DNA of 64,000 bases from Constrictibacter sp. MBR-5 (GCF_040549485.1 NZ_JBEPTK010000017.1:20489-84488), one strand, 5' to 3'; shown: positions 43,703 to 53,403, numbered from the stretch's first letter. Notes: a model not told the origin generated them from the sequence alone. Numbers and translations: made by a program.

Positions 43703-46700
43703 ATGGGCGCCTTCACCGATCTCTTCGTCAGACGGCCCGTACTCGCGACGGTCGTCAGTCTCGTCATCCTGATGCTCGGCCTGCGCTCGATCCAGTCCCT
43801 GGAGATCCGCCAGTATCCTCAGACGAGCTCGACGATCATCACGATCGCGACACCCTATCCCGGGGCGGATTCCGAGCTCGTTCGCGGCTTCATCACGATG
43901 CCTCTCGAACAGGCGATCGCGAGCGCCGACGGCATCGACTACCTGGAGTCCACGAGCATTCAGGGAACGAGCAGCATCCAGGCGCATCTGGAGCTCAACT
44001 TCGACCCGAACGCCGCCGTCGCCCAGATCATCACGAAGATCAATCAGGTCAGGAACCAGCTGCCGCCGGAGAGCGAGAACCCGGTGGTGACCGTGCGGAC
44101 CAGCGAGAGTTCCGCCTCGATGTATCTCGCGTTCCGCAGCGGACCGCTGGAGCGCAACCAGCTGACCGACTATCTGTCGCGTGCGGTCCGGCCGCGGCTG
44201 GAGAGCGTGGCCGGGGTTCAGCAGGCGAACATCCTCGGCGAGCAGGTGCTCGCCATGCGGATCTGGCTCGATCCGAGGCGGATGGCGGCGCTGAACGTCA
44301 CGGCCGCCGAGGTGCGCGCGGCGCTGGCGGCGAACAACTACCTGGCGGCAGTCGGCAACACGAAGGGCACGACGCTTTCCGTCGACCTCAACGCGAACAC
44401 GAGCCTCACCTCCGCGCAGGAGTTCGAGCAACTCGTGGTGCGGGAATCCGGCCCGAGCCTGATCCGGCTCAGCGACGTCGCGGATGTCAGGCTCGGCGCC
44501 GAATCCTACGACACGTCCGTGTTCTTCGACGGCCGGCCCGCCGTCTTCATGTCGATCGACGTGGTTCCGACCGCCAATCCCCTCTCGGTCATCGCCGCGG
44601 TCCGAGACGTCCTGCCCGAGATATTCGACCGCCTGCCGCAGGGGGTCGAGGGGCTGATCGTCCACGACAATACCGTATTCATCCGCAGTTCCATCCGCGA
44701 GGTTCTCACCTCGCTGGCCGAAGCGCTGCTGATCGTCACGGTGGTGATCTATCTCTTTCTCGGGTCGCTTCGCGCCGCCTTCGTTCCTGCGGTGACGATG
44801 CCGCTGTCGCTGGTCGGCGGCGTGTTCCTGATGCTGATGTTCGGGTTCTCGATCAACCTGCTGACGCTTCTGGCACTGGTTCTCGCCATCGGGACCGTCG
44901 TGGATGACGCCATCGTGATCGTCGAGAACGCCTCGCGACACGTCGAGGCGGGCGATGCGCCGATGGATGCCGCCCTGAAGACTGGCCGCGAGCTCGCAAG
45001 CTCGATCATCGCGATGAACATCGTCGTGGTCGCGGTGTTCGCACCGGTGGCATTCATGGGCGGACTGACCGGAAGCCTGTTCACCGAATTCGCGTTCACG
45101 GTTGCGGGTGCCACGGTGATCTCCGGCGTCGTCGCCCTGACGCTGTCGCCGATGATGTGCTCGAAGCTGCTGCACCAGGACCGGCAGAAGGGCCGGCTGG
45201 CGCGATGGATCGACAGGGGCTTCCGGTGGCTGTCGGAAGGCTACGGCCGGGTCCTCGACCGCGCTCTCGATCTGCGCTGGCTCGTCGTCGGCATCGGAGC
45301 CCTCGTGCTGGTCAGCTGCTATTTTCTCTATGCGGCGGCGGAGAGCGAGCTGGCGCCGACCGAGGACCAGGGCTTCATCATCGCGAGCGCCACGGGCGAC
45401 CCGAACATCTCCAGCGATCAGATGGCGCGCTGGACGGGCCAGATCGGCGACGCCATGCAGAGCATCGACGCAACCGAGCACGCCTTCGTCATCAACGGCG
45501 CCGGCGGCGGCGGGTCGGTCGGCTCGGCCAACAGCGCCTTCGCCGGACTGTCGATGAAGACCTGGGAGGACCGCGAACGCACACAGATGGAGGTCCTGCC
45601 CGAACTGCAGCGCAAGATCTCGGGTATCGCCGGCCTCCAGACCGTCGCCTTCGCACCGCCGGCGCTTCCCGGGGCGGGCCAGGGGACGCCGGTACAGATG
45701 GTGATCGGTGCGATCGACGAGCCGCGGGCGATCTACGAGACCGTTCGGATCATACTGGAACGCGCCCGGCGCTCCGGCATGTTCGCCTACATCGAATCCG
45801 ACCTGAAGTTCGACCAGCTGCAGGTCGAGATTGCCGTCGACCGCGCCAAGGCGGCCGACCTGGGGATCGACATGCAGCAGCTCGGCGCCGACCTGGCGAC
45901 GATGCTCAGCGCCGGCTACGTCAATTTCTTCAGCACCGAGGGGCGCAGCTACCGGGTGATCGCACAGGTCGACCGGCTGCACCGACTGACGCCCGAGCAG
46001 GTGACGAACTATCGGATCCGCACGCGATCGGGCCAGCTCGTTCCGGCCTCGACGATCATCGACCTGGAACCGACGGTGGCGCCCCGCCAGCTCATCCGCT
46101 TCAACCAGCTCAACGCCGCCACCCTCTCCGGCGTACCGGCACCGGACGTGCCGCTGGGCGAAGCGCTCGCCTTCCTGCGCGACACGGCCGAGGAGGCGCT
46201 GCCGGGCAACTACATCCTCGACTGGGCCGGACAGTCCCGTCAGTTCGTGCAGGAGAGCACTGCCCTCTATACGGCCTTCGCGCTCGCGGTCGTCCTGATC
46301 TACCTCGTGCTCGCGGCCCAGTATGAGAGCTTCCGCGACCCCGCGATCATGCTGGTCACCGTACCGATGTCGCTGGCCGGCGCGTTCCTGTTCATGGCGC
46401 TCGGGGTGGTCACCGACAACATCTACGCGCAGGTCGGACTGCTGGCGCTCGTGGGCTCGATCATCCGGCACGGCATCCTGCTGGTCGAGTTCGGCAACGA
46501 TATGCAGGAACAGGAAGGTCTGGATCGGCGGCGCGCCATCGAGAAGGCGGCCGCCGTGCGGTTGCGGGCCATCCTCATGACCAGCATCGCCACGCTGGCC
46601 GGCATGGTTCCGCTGCTGCTGGCGTCGGGCCCGGGCGCGGAAAGTCGCTTCACGATCAGCCTCGTGCTCGGCGCCGGAATGGCGGTCGGCACGGTCTTCA

Positions 46701-46948
46701 CCTTGTTCGTCGTGCCGGCGATGTACTCGCTGGTCGCGCGGGAACGCAACGGTGCACCGGCACGCGGGCCGCAGGACAGGGCGCGTGACGCGGGACGATC
46801 TGCGTCGGCCCGCGGTGAAGAGGAACCGGTGGATGAGCCGGAGGCGCAGGACTGGCGGCATCGCTCGGCACCGCCCCGCGCTACGCCGTCTCCGCAGCTG
46901 GCTGGGCCCCCTGCCCCCAGTTCATCTCCAGGCCGCCGTCGATGGTGA
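43703..46948 (+). CDS. RND efflux pump permease
   Basis: 1081 residues with the 12-helix HAE1/AcrB layout: FVRRPVLATVVSLVILMLGL (helix 1), two large periplasmic loops, helix 4 AIGTVVDDAIVIVENASRHV with the proton-relay Asp pair, and later AGMVPLLLASGPGAESRFTI. The C-terminal 70 residues are Pro/Ala/Arg-rich and run over the convergent SDR remnant, so the native stop may have been lost. Substrate not predictable; likely a drug or metabolite exporter. Confidence 0.9.
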   Translation: MGAFTDLFVRRPVLATVVSLVILMLGLRSIQSLEIRQYPQTSSTIITIATPYPGADSELVRGFITMPLEQAIASADGIDYLESTSIQGTSSIQAHLELNFDPNAAVAQIITKINQVRNQLPPESENPVVTVRTSESSASMYLAFRSGPLERNQLTDYLSRAVRPRLESVAGVQQANILGEQVLAMRIWLDPRRMAALNVTAAEVRAALAANNYLAAVGNTKGTTLSVDLNANTSLTSAQEFEQLVVRESGPSLIRLSDVADVRLGAESYDTSVFFDGRPAVFMSIDVVPTANPLSVIAAVRDVLPEIFDRLPQGVEGLIVHDNTVFIRSSIREVLTSLAEALLIVTVVIYLFLGSLRAAFVPAVTMPLSLVGGVFLMLMFGFSINLLTLLALVLAIGTVVDDAIVIVENASRHVEAGDAPMDAALKTGRELASSIIAMNIVVVAVFAPVAFMGGLTGSLFTEFAFTVAGATVISGVVALTLSPMMCSKLLHQDRQKGRLARWIDRGFRWLSEGYGRVLDRALDLRWLVVGIGALVLVSCYFLYAAAESELAPTEDQGFIIASATGDPNISSDQMARWTGQIGDAMQSIDATEHAFVINGAGGGGSVGSANSAFAGLSMKTWEDRERTQMEVLPELQRKISGIAGLQTVAFAPPALPGAGQGTPVQMVIGAIDEPRAIYETVRIILERARRSGMFAYIESDLKFDQLQVEIAVDRAKAADLGIDMQQLGADLATMLSAGYVNFFSTEGRSYRVIAQVDRLHRLTPEQVTNYRIRTRSGQLVPASTIIDLEPTVAPRQLIRFNQLNAATLSGVPAPDVPLGEALAFLRDTAEEALPGNYILDWAGQSRQFVQESTALYTAFALAVVLIYLVLAAQYESFRDPAIMLVTVPMSLAGAFLFMALGVVTDNIYAQVGLLALVGSIIRHGILLVEFGNDMQEQEGLDRRRAIEKAAAVRLRAILMTSIATLAGMVPLLLASGPGAESRFTISLVLGAGMAVGTVFTLFVVPAMYSLVARERNGAPARGPQDRARDAGRSASARGEEEPVDEPEAQDWRHRSAPPRATPSPQLAGPPAPSSSPGRRRW

Positions 46949-47392
46949 AACTCTGCCCGGTGACGTAGTCGGCGTCATCCGAGGCGAGATAGAGTGCGAG
47001 CCGCGCGACCTCCCACGGCTCGCCGGGACGCTTCCAGGGGATGTTGGGCAGTTCCCGCGCCATTGTGTCGGGATCCTCCGTCCGGACCTCCGTCATTGGC
47101 GTGCGGATGAGGCCCGGCGCGACGGCGTTGACGTTGATGCGCAGGGGCGCGACTTCGAGCGCGAGAGACCGGGTGAAGGTTAGCAGCCCCGCCTTTCGCC
47201 GCGCCGTAAGCGGCGTTCCGGGCGCTGGGTATGACCTCGTGTACGGACGTCACATTGACGACCTTGCCCCCGCCTCCGGCCGCTTTCCGACATCGAACGA
47301 ATGCGCGGCAGCAGAAGAACGGCCCATAGAGGTCGGTCTTCACCACACGGTCGAATTCATCGGTCGTCGTCTCCGCGCCGTCGAGAGCGCCG
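46881..47392 (-). pseudogene. Short-chain dehydrogenase (SDR) pseudogene
   Basis: The middle part DEFDRVVKTDLYGPFFCCRA and GKVVNVTSVHEVIPSARNAA then YGAAKGG is followed, one base out of frame at a GGGG run (about 47198-47201), by LLTFTRSLALEVAPLRINVN, APGLIRTPMTEV and YVTGQSFTIDGGLEMNWG. Ser, Tyr and Lys of the catalytic set are present, but the NAD-binding Rossmann N-terminus is missing. It is a truncated remnant. Confidence 0.7.
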
Positions 47393-47793
47393 GGTGGGTA
47401 GCGAAGTCGAGTACGGAGTATCTCGACGAGGTCGCCGAAGAGTGCGCGGAGATGGTCGTTGCGGGGCTCGAAGGCGCTGCTGGGTAAGAAGGTGGGGTCG
47501 GTAGGGAGCGGGGGAAGAAGGCGGAACGCCTCGCCCTCGCTCCCGTCTTTCAGTAGTGCAGAAGGCCCTATCGCCCTCTCCGCGGCAAGGCCGAGGAGAT
47601 CGGGCGGGCGATGGCAGTACTGTGCGATGCCGGCTGGGCCGAGCCGGCGGAAGGCCGACACGACGGAGAACGTTGGGCGATCAATCCGGCCATTCACAGC
47701 TGCTTCGCTGGCGCCGCTGCTGCCGAACGGGAACGACGGCGGCAATCCGTCGAACTCGTCCGGCAGCGGGTCACCGATCTTTGACCCGCGGAA
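47393..47793. other. Gene-poor stretch beside the SDR remnant
   Basis: A minus-strand frame is open across it, but only its last part (SAFEPRNDHLRALFGDLVEI) looks at all protein-like and matches nothing I know. No hairpin or promoter stands out. Probably debris at an island boundary. Confidence 0.35.
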
Positions 47794-47886
47794 CGTCCCA
47801 AACGTCACTCGCGCGCACGAGCTTAGAATGGAATGGATACTCTCTCCCTCATTCTCTCCTCAGGCGCGCAAGTGACGTTTGGGACG
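47794..47886. repeat. 22-bp inverted repeat (21/22) ahead of DUF6378
   Basis: CGTCCCAAACGTCACTCGCGCG at 47794-47815 is repeated inverted at 47865-47886 with one mismatch, around a 49-base CT-rich loop. The second arm ends 55 bases before the DUF6378 start. It could be an operator pair, element termini or a long hairpin. Confidence 0.6.
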
Positions 47887-47941
47887 GTCGCAATGCTGGC
47901 GCACTCGACGTGGAGCGCGCCGGACGCCTTGGAGGAAACCC

Positions 47942-48199
47942 ATGACAGCCGCCAGCATTATCGAAGATGCTGCCAGCATCGTCGCGGAGCGCCGTCGGCA
48001 GTATGGTCCAGCGCGCCCGCTGCTCACCCAAGTGGCAGCGCACTGGTCGGCGACGCTGGGTGTCGAGGTCACGCCGGAGCAGGTGATCCTGTGCATGATC
48101 GACGTGAAGCTGGCGCGCCTCGCACACAACCCAACGCACCGCGGCAGCGCGGTCGACGTGGCGGGGTATGCTGCGATCCTGCATGAGCTGACGGAGTGA
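47942..48199 (+). CDS. DUF6378-like phage protein
   Basis: 85 residues from the ATG behind GGAGG. The family pattern is present: AERRRQYGPARPLL, HWSATLGVEVTPEQVILCMI, DVKLARLAHNPTHRGSAVDV and AGYAAI. Such proteins are frequent in phage genomes and have no established function. It shows that the block to about 53 kb is a second phage-derived island. Confidence 0.8.
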   Translation: MTAASIIEDAASIVAERRRQYGPARPLLTQVAAHWSATLGVEVTPEQVILCMIDVKLARLAHNPTHRGSAVDVAGYAAILHELTE

Positions 48200-48341
48200 C
48201 CGTTAGCGGTGCTCGGCGCGCCGAACAGGCTTGTGCCACTCAGGCTGCGCTTTCCAACGCACGGCCGTAGCCGCTGCTCCATCATGCGCGTCATGAGCAC
48301 CCCGCCGCCGATCCGCCGCGCCCGTGATGAGCAACTGGTCG

Positions 48342-49037
48342 TCAGAAAGCTATGCCGGCGCAGGCGCCCGGGCTTTGGTGTCCACCATCCAAAAGGGATC
48401 GGACCGCCACCTCGATCACATCGAACCGGTTCCGCCACTCGGCCAATCCAAGCCACTGACGCTCATGTTCCTTCGTCCCAGGTCTGAGGCGTTGCTTGTA
48501 GAGGTAGAGGTGCGCACCAGCGCGATTGACACGCGCTCCCGTCGCGACCTGCGCCCGCACCACATCGCCAGGGATGATGTAGAAGTCGACATGAGGCTGC
48601 AGAGGGATCTGGTCTCGGCCGTCCCGACGAGGACCGAATGGTCGGGGGTTCAGGACCACACCAATGTCGACCACGACCTCGATATCGAGCTGCAGATCCT
48701 TCGCCTCCGGCAGGCCCGCCGTATGCGTCCACCCGATCGAGTCAACGTACGTGCCACCCTTGACCTGGATTCGCAGCCGGTCGCCAACCAGAATGTCGTA
48801 ACCCGGCATATTCCGGCGTAAGTCGTTGGCGTCGATCACCGTCATGAGACGGCGGACCGGGCGCAGCATCGCCATGGCCGCGTCCATGGCGAGCATCTCG
48901 CTCAGTCGATGCCTTTCCCCTCTGCTGAAGACACCTGCCTTACCGGTCGATATCTCATTGGCGACGGCGACGTTCAGCCGATCAATGACGATGTCGCCGG
49001 GGCGCCACAACGGGTCCCCAATCTTGAGGGCCGGCAT
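48342..49037 (-). CDS. Putative PD-(D/E)xK-like nuclease
   Basis: 231 residues. The centre reads YDILVGDRLRIQVKGGTY (about 80-97), a D...QxK core as in PD-(D/E)xK nucleases, followed by a beta-rich WTHTAGLPEAKDLQLDI and DFYIIPGDVV. No known specificity domain is seen. It starts 3 bases after the preceding GIY-YIG-like gene, so they are likely one operon. A nuclease role is an inference from this short motif. Confidence 0.5.
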   Translation of the reverse strand: MPALKIGDPLWRPGDIVIDRLNVAVANEISTGKAGVFSRGERHRLSEMLAMDAAMAMLRPVRRLMTVIDANDLRRNMPGYDILVGDRLRIQVKGGTYVDSIGWTHTAGLPEAKDLQLDIEVVVDIGVVLNPRPFGPRRDGRDQIPLQPHVDFYIIPGDVVRAQVATGARVNRAGAHLYLYKQRLRPGTKEHERQWLGLAEWRNRFDVIEVAVRSLLDGGHQSPGACAGIAF

Positions 49038-49040
49038 CGG

Positions 49041-49922
49041 TCAGGACAGCCGATGGATAAGGTCTTGCGGCGGGACGGCACCGTACGGGATCTTCACGCC
49101 GCCATTGGACGGATCCCGCTCGGGCGCGTCGAGCGGGATCGGGGCCCGCGGATCGCCGGCAACCATGCCCGCGTGGTTGAGCCTGTTTTGCAGAGTGGAC
49201 AAGTCCACCCGAGCCGTCCCGTCAGAATTGCGTAGCCAACCGACTGCGAGGTCGTCGCTCCCCAGCCCGTAGGTCGAGACAAGGCGGCCCCAGAGATCAT
49301 AGACCATGCGGTTGTCGCGATCCGTGACCTCCACACCGGGGAACTGCCACCAGCCGAGCCAGCGGAAACGGGAGCAGGCGTAGGTCGGTTTGAAGGTGAA
49401 GAAGCCATCGTAGTAGGGACTGTGAACGATCTTCAGCGCGCCGATCGCGCCGCTATCGCCGATCTCCCCGCCGACCCACAAGCGCCGCCGCACCTTGGTC
49501 GCCTTGTATCCCGCTGTATCCCGCCAAGCATCCCAGGACGGTACATTCTCCCAGGACCGCCGGCCCGGCGTCCCCGCCTCTTCGTCACACGCCCGGCCGA
49601 GAGCGCGGCAGACGTGCTTCACGGCGTCGGCCGCCGATGCGAGGAACCACTCCTTGTTGCCATTGCCCGTAGTCGCCTTGATTAAGCCGGACCGGCTCGC
49701 TCGTTCGGCCGCATTCAGGGAAACTGCATCCTAGAACCGCCATACCGCGAGACAGGAGATGTCGCGCGGTGTCTGGCTACGCGCTTGGCGATAGCGCAAC
49801 GGCCAGTTCGAATCCTTGCCGATCTTAACGAGATCCGACCTTCCTGCATCCTGCAGAACATAGACTACCCTATCTTGCACGAGTGGTTCGCCCTCTCTCA
49901 GTTCGGATCCCGTTCTTGGCAC
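49041..49922 (-). pseudogene. GIY-YIG-like (T5orf172/MUG113 type) gene with in-frame TAG
   Basis: The N-terminus VVYVLQDAGRSDLVKIGKDS and then CLAVWRF matches GIY-YIG proteins of the T5orf172/MUG113 kind. A TAG (49731-49733) follows, but the same frame continues DAVSLNAAERASRSGLIKAT and NKEWFLASAADAVKHVCRAL, where the EWF end of that domain is expected. A 190-residue C-terminal part of unknown type then runs to 49041. Without the TAG the protein would have about 293 residues. A nonsense mutation, an error or readthrough are possible. Confidence 0.5.
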
Positions 49923-50130
49923 GGCGCCGCTCGCGGCAGAACGACGCCTCCAGTCTGATTACCTATCAATTACGCGGTTGCAAGCGGCGGGCTCATACTC
50001 GGGACCGACTATGCTATCTTCGCGGTAGGTCGCATTCGAGGGGCCACGCTCGACCGAAAGGAGCGCTATCAGATCAGAGACGCCGCCTGAAGCGATCGGC
50101 GGCATCGAGTAGAGTAGCTGCGTGTGACGA
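49923..50130. other. Spacer before the second DUF3489 gene
   Basis: About 200 bases with no credible gene and no clear hairpin; AT content is higher than around it. Confidence 0.35.
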
Positions 50131-50577
50131 TCAGGCGATCCGGTAGATCCGCCCGCGCCCCTCGACCTTTTCGGACGTGACGTCGAACTGCAGCTTCTTC
50201 TTCAGCGCGCCGGCAATCGCGCCGCGCACCGTGTGGCTCTGCCAGCCCGTCGCCACGACCACCTCCTCGATGGTGGCCCCCTGGCTGCGGCGGAGCATCT
50301 CGATCAGCAGCGCCTGCTTGGTACCAGGGCGCGGCGCGCGGGTCTTCGCCTGATCCGGCGTAGGCTGCTCGACCCCCGCGCCTATGGCCGCCAGCCCCTG
50401 TTCGCTGATGCGCTCACCCTCCTCGGCTTTCTCCGCCAGCCCGCGGGTCACGAGCGCGTTAACCACCTTGATCGCCGCACCGCCCGTCAGGCTCGCCGGC
50501 AGCGGCTGGAGCGACCGGTCGGCCCGCTGTGCGGCGGCGGTGAGGACGAGGCGCTGGGCGTCGGTGAGATTGCTCAT
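50131..50577 (-). CDS. DUF3489 protein, copy 2
   Basis: 148 residues, MSNLTDAQRLVLTAAAQRAD..., nearly identical in order and wording to the copy at 24.7 kb but four residues shorter, with most differences in the linker (about 75-95). The C-terminal wing GATIEEVVVATGWQSHTVRG is kept. The coding frame is intact although its partner gene is truncated. Confidence 0.85.
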   Translation of the reverse strand: MSNLTDAQRLVLTAAAQRADRSLQPLPASLTGGAAIKVVNALVTRGLAEKAEEGERISEQGLAAIGAGVEQPTPDQAKTRAPRPGTKQALLIEMLRRSQGATIEEVVVATGWQSHTVRGAIAGALKKKLQFDVTSEKVEGRGRIYRIA

Positions 50578-50678
50578 TGTCGTCTCCGGGTTCGAGGGCC
50601 CGTACGATCGCGTCCCTGCTACGATCCGGAGCCCCCGGCCGCGGACGGCGCAGGGGCGGTGCGGCAGTGTGTGGCGCG

Positions 50679-50880
50679 TCAGTCGGCCAGCGCCGCCTCG
50701 TGGTGGCCGACGAAGCCCGTCAGGTGGGGCCCCCAGCCGCGGGGGATCCCGGTGTCGCGCTCCGTCTGCCGGCCGATGCGCCAGCCCATCCAGCGCATCA
50801 CCGCCGCGTCGATCGCCGCCGCCAGTTCCAGCCCGGCGTAGCCCGTTCGCCACGTCGTCGGCGAAGTGCCGCCCGTGCCG
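50679..50880 (-). pseudogene. Truncated copy of the 119-aa phage-island gene
   Basis: The C-terminal 50 codons (AAAIDAAVMRWMGWRIGRQT...) match the gene at 25.3-25.6 kb. Upstream, two bases are missing at about 50840 relative to that copy, which breaks the frame. DNA similarity ends abruptly at 50880, where an unrelated methyltransferase fragment begins on the other strand. Confidence 0.7.
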
Positions 50881-51440
50881 CCTGGGCGCTCTTCCCCGGT
50901 GCCGTCGCCTATGTCTGGCACGGCGCGCTGCTCGCCGGCACGGTGGCCGACAGCCTCGTCGCCTGCGGCTTCGATATCCGCGCGCAGATCATCTGGGCGA
51001 AGGAGCGGCTGGTGCTCTCGCGCGGCGACTATCACTGGCAGCACGAGCCCTGCTGGTACGCGGTGCGCCGCAAGGCCGGCGGCGCCTGGGCGGGCGACCG
51101 CAGGCAGACGACGCTCTGGTCCATCCCGGGGCGCGACCAGGATGCGGCCACCGTGCACGGCACGCAGAAGCCGGTGGAGTGCATGCGCCGGCCGATGCTC
51201 AACAACACCGCGCCCGGACAGGCCGTGTACGACCCCTTCCTGGGATCGGGTACCAGCATCATCGCCGCGGAGACCTGCGCGCGCGCCTGCTTCGGCCTGG
51301 AGCTCGACCCGGCCTATGTGGATGTGATCGTCGAGCGCTGGCAGCGCTTCACCGGCGGCACCGCCCGGATCCTGGGCGAAGAGGTCACCTTCGACGACCG
51401 GAAGGCCGCCCTGTCGGCTGAGCCTGCCAAGGCCGACTGA
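50881..51440 (+). pseudogene. DNA methyltransferase C-terminal fragment
   Basis: The frame encodes AWALFPGAVAYVWHGALLAG, IIWAKERLVLSRGDYHWQHE and the AdoMet-site motif YDPFLGSGTSIIAAE near the end, as in N4/N6 (beta-class) DNA methyltransferases. Motif IV (DPPY/SPPY) and the target-recognition part lie upstream in intact enzymes and are absent; the break is at 50880/50881. An open frame reaches further upstream but is not methyltransferase. The stop overlaps the next gene's ATG. Confidence 0.75.
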
Positions 51441-51847
51441 TGGCGTTCCGTCCGCCGCACGTCGCCGACCCGGTGGACCGGCGCCGGGTCGAGGCGATGG
51501 CCGGCTACGGCATCCCCGAGGCCGATATCGCACGGGTGCTCGGCATCGCTCCGAGCACGTTGCGCAAGCACTATCACCACGAACTCGCCACCGGCCACAT
51601 CCTCACCAACGCCAAGGTGGCGGAGAGCCTGTTCAGGAAGGCGACGGGCGACCACCGCCAGGCGGTGACGGCGGCGATCTTCTGGCTGAAGACCCGGGCA
51701 CGCTGGAAGGAGGTCCCGCCGCAGGACGGCGACCGGGACGAGCCGGTCACCGTCAGGATCGTCCGCTTCGCCGACCCGACCGAGCTGGCCGCGCCGACCG
51801 CGCCGGCCACGCCGGCGGCCCGGCCGCTCGCGTTGCCGAAGGGCTGA
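51440..51847 (+). CDS. HTH phage protein, tandem copy A
   Basis: 135 residues. The HTH (about 17-50) reads VEAMAGYGIPEADIARVLGI then APSTLRKHYHHEL. TNAKVAESLFRKATGDHRQA and AIFWLKTRARWKE follow. The type is common in alphaproteobacterial prophages between a methyltransferase and the terminase, which suggests a small-terminase or packaging regulator. No large terminase follows here; a paralogue and a resolvase do. Confidence 0.65.
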   Translation: MAFRPPHVADPVDRRRVEAMAGYGIPEADIARVLGIAPSTLRKHYHHELATGHILTNAKVAESLFRKATGDHRQAVTAAIFWLKTRARWKEVPPQDGDRDEPVTVRIVRFADPTELAAPTAPATPAARPLALPKG

Positions 51848-51850
51848 GCG

Positions 51851-52237
51851 GTGGGAAGGCCATCGCACCTGCCCGGACCGGTGGAGCGCCGCCAGGTCGA
51901 GGCCATGGCGGGCTACGGCGTCCCGGAGGCGGACATCGCCCTGGTGCTGCGCATCGACCCGAAGACGCTGCGCAAGTACTACCGCGACGAGCTCGACACC
52001 GGCCACATCCTCGCCAACGCCAAGGTCGCCGAGAGCCTGTTCCGCAAGGCCGCGGGCGACCATCGCCAGTCGGTGACCGCCGCCATCTTCTGGCTGAAGG
52101 TGCGCGCCCGCTGGAAGGAAGTCCCCCGGCAGGACCCCGACCGCGACGAGCCGGCCACCGAGATCGTCCTGGCCTGGGCCGAGCCGGCCGCGCCGGCCGC
52201 GCCGGCCGCGCCGACCGAGCCGAAGGACCCCGCCTAG
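51851..52237 (+). CDS. HTH phage protein, tandem copy B
   Basis: 128 residues with a GTG start three bases after copy A, sharing most of its sequence (MAGYGVPEADIALVLRID, HILANAKVAESLFRKAAG, AIFWLKVRARWKEV). The C-terminus is a low-complexity Ala/Pro/Glu tail. Tandem duplication is the simplest origin. Role as for copy A. Confidence 0.65.
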   Translation: MGRPSHLPGPVERRQVEAMAGYGVPEADIALVLRIDPKTLRKYYRDELDTGHILANAKVAESLFRKAAGDHRQSVTAAIFWLKVRARWKEVPRQDPDRDEPATEIVLAWAEPAAPAAPAAPTEPKDPA

Positions 52238-52356
52238 TCGCCTCCCCGGCGTCGGCCGCACGCTACAGATGCCGCCGCCAGACGCTATCCGGTTGATAAG
52301 GAACGGCTTCCGAGCAAACACCAAACGGTGGTTTGCAGTTTGAACGGAGGCCGGGC

Positions 52357-53046
52357 ATGGACCGGGCGATCGCCTACTACCGCGTCTCGACACGGGCCCA
52401 GGCCCTCTCGGGGCTCGGCATCGAGGCGCAGCGGGCGGCGGTGCATCGCTTCGCCGAGGCCGAGGGCGTCACAATCGTCGCCGAGCACGTCGAGGCGGAG
52501 AGCGGCAAGGGCACGGATGCGCTCCTGCGGCGGCCGCAACTCCGGGCGGCCCTGGACGCGGCCCGCCACGCGCGGTGCCCGGTCATCGTCGCCAGGCTGG
52601 ACCGGCTCTCGCGCGACGTCGCCTTCATCGCCGGGCTGATGGCCCAGCGCGTGCCGTTCCTCGTCGCCGAGCTCGGGCTCGATGCCGACCCGTTCATGCT
52701 GCACCTCTACGCCGCCCTCGCCGAGAAGGAGCGCCGGCTCATCGCCGAGCGCACCAAGGCAGCCCTGACCGCACGCAGGGCCCGCGGCACGAAGCTCGGC
52801 AACCCGACCAATGCGCCGGCCGCTGCCGCCCTGGGGCGCGACGTGCAGGTCTGCGAGGCCGACCGCTTCGCCGCCAACGTGCTGCCGGTGATCCGCGCCA
52901 TCGAGGCCACCGGCATCGCCAGTCTCCGCGGCATCGCCGCAGCCCTCGACGCCCGCGGCATTCCCAGCGCCCGCGGCGGACGCTGGCAGGTCTCCAACGT
53001 CAGGAACGTCCTCAGGCGGAAGGTGACGGCCGAGCGGCTTTGTTAG
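52357..53046 (+). CDS. Small serine recombinase (resolvase/invertase type)
   Basis: 229 residues from the ATG 6 bases after GGAGG. The catalytic Ser is in [16 protein letters not shown] (about residue 9). [20 protein letters not shown] (about 75-95) and [16 protein letters not shown] (helix E) are the family's usual motifs. The C-terminal part (about 175-225: [20 protein letters not shown] then [16 protein letters not shown]) is an HTH. It is distinct from the large recombinase at 7-8.7 kb. It probably resolves or inverts DNA at a site in this island. Confidence 0.85.
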   Translation: MDRAIAYYRVSTRAQALSGLGIEAQRAAVHRFAEAEGVTIVAEHVEAESGKGTDALLRRPQLRAALDAARHARCPVIVARLDRLSRDVAFIAGLMAQRVPFLVAELGLDADPFMLHLYAALAEKERRLIAERTKAALTARRARGTKLGNPTNAPAAAALGRDVQVCEADRFAANVLPVIRAIEATGIASLRGIAAALDARGIPSARGGRWQVSNVRNVLRRKVTAERLC

Positions 53047-53139
53047 GCGGGAGCAAGCAGGGAGTCGCTGTCGACAGGAGCGAGGCCTCCAAACCGTCTT
53101 CTATGGTCGGCACCTGCAACGGCTCCCGCCGCACCGCAT
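53047..53139. other. Spacer at the island edge
   Basis: 93 bases between the resolvase and a methyltransferase fragment. No gene or hairpin is evident. Confidence 0.35.
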
Positions 53140-53388
53140 CTACGGCCGTTCGATGACCACTTCGAGATAGGTGCTCGGCAAAACGAGCGCCTCGTCGCCG
53201 CTGCGGTTCTGGCTGCGCAGCAGGTCGAAGATCTCGGCCTCCAGAGTCGCCTGGGCGTTCGCGCCGATCGACGCGAGGGCCCGGTGGGTGGGACCGTAAC
53301 ACCGCCGGAAGACGTCGAGCCAGTGCTCCGGCGGCAGATGCCAGAAGTGAAGTCGCGGCGCGCCACCTGCGCCGTCCGCCGCGACCAT
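53140..53388 (-). pseudogene. SAM-dependent methyltransferase C-terminal fragment
   Basis: 82 residues: HFWHLPPEHWLDVFRRCYGP then ALASIGANAQATLEAEIFDL and LVLPSTYLEVVIERP. This is the final part of a UbiE-like class I methyltransferase; the AdoMet-binding Rossmann core would be upstream but the porin stop is 15 bases away. It is truncated, probably by the same event that set the island boundary. Confidence 0.55.
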
Positions 53389-53403
53389 CCGTCGGTGCCG
53401 CGG

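Noticed and set aside
43016..46861. A 1281-codon open frame on the minus strand opposite the RND permease
   Set aside because: It is exactly antisense to a well-conserved RND gene; its translation is Arg/Asp/His-rich low complexity typical of GC-rich antisense shadow.
50577..50880. 5' extension of the methyltransferase frame
   Set aside because: This part is antisense to the second DUF3489 cassette; methyltransferase homology begins sharply at 50881.
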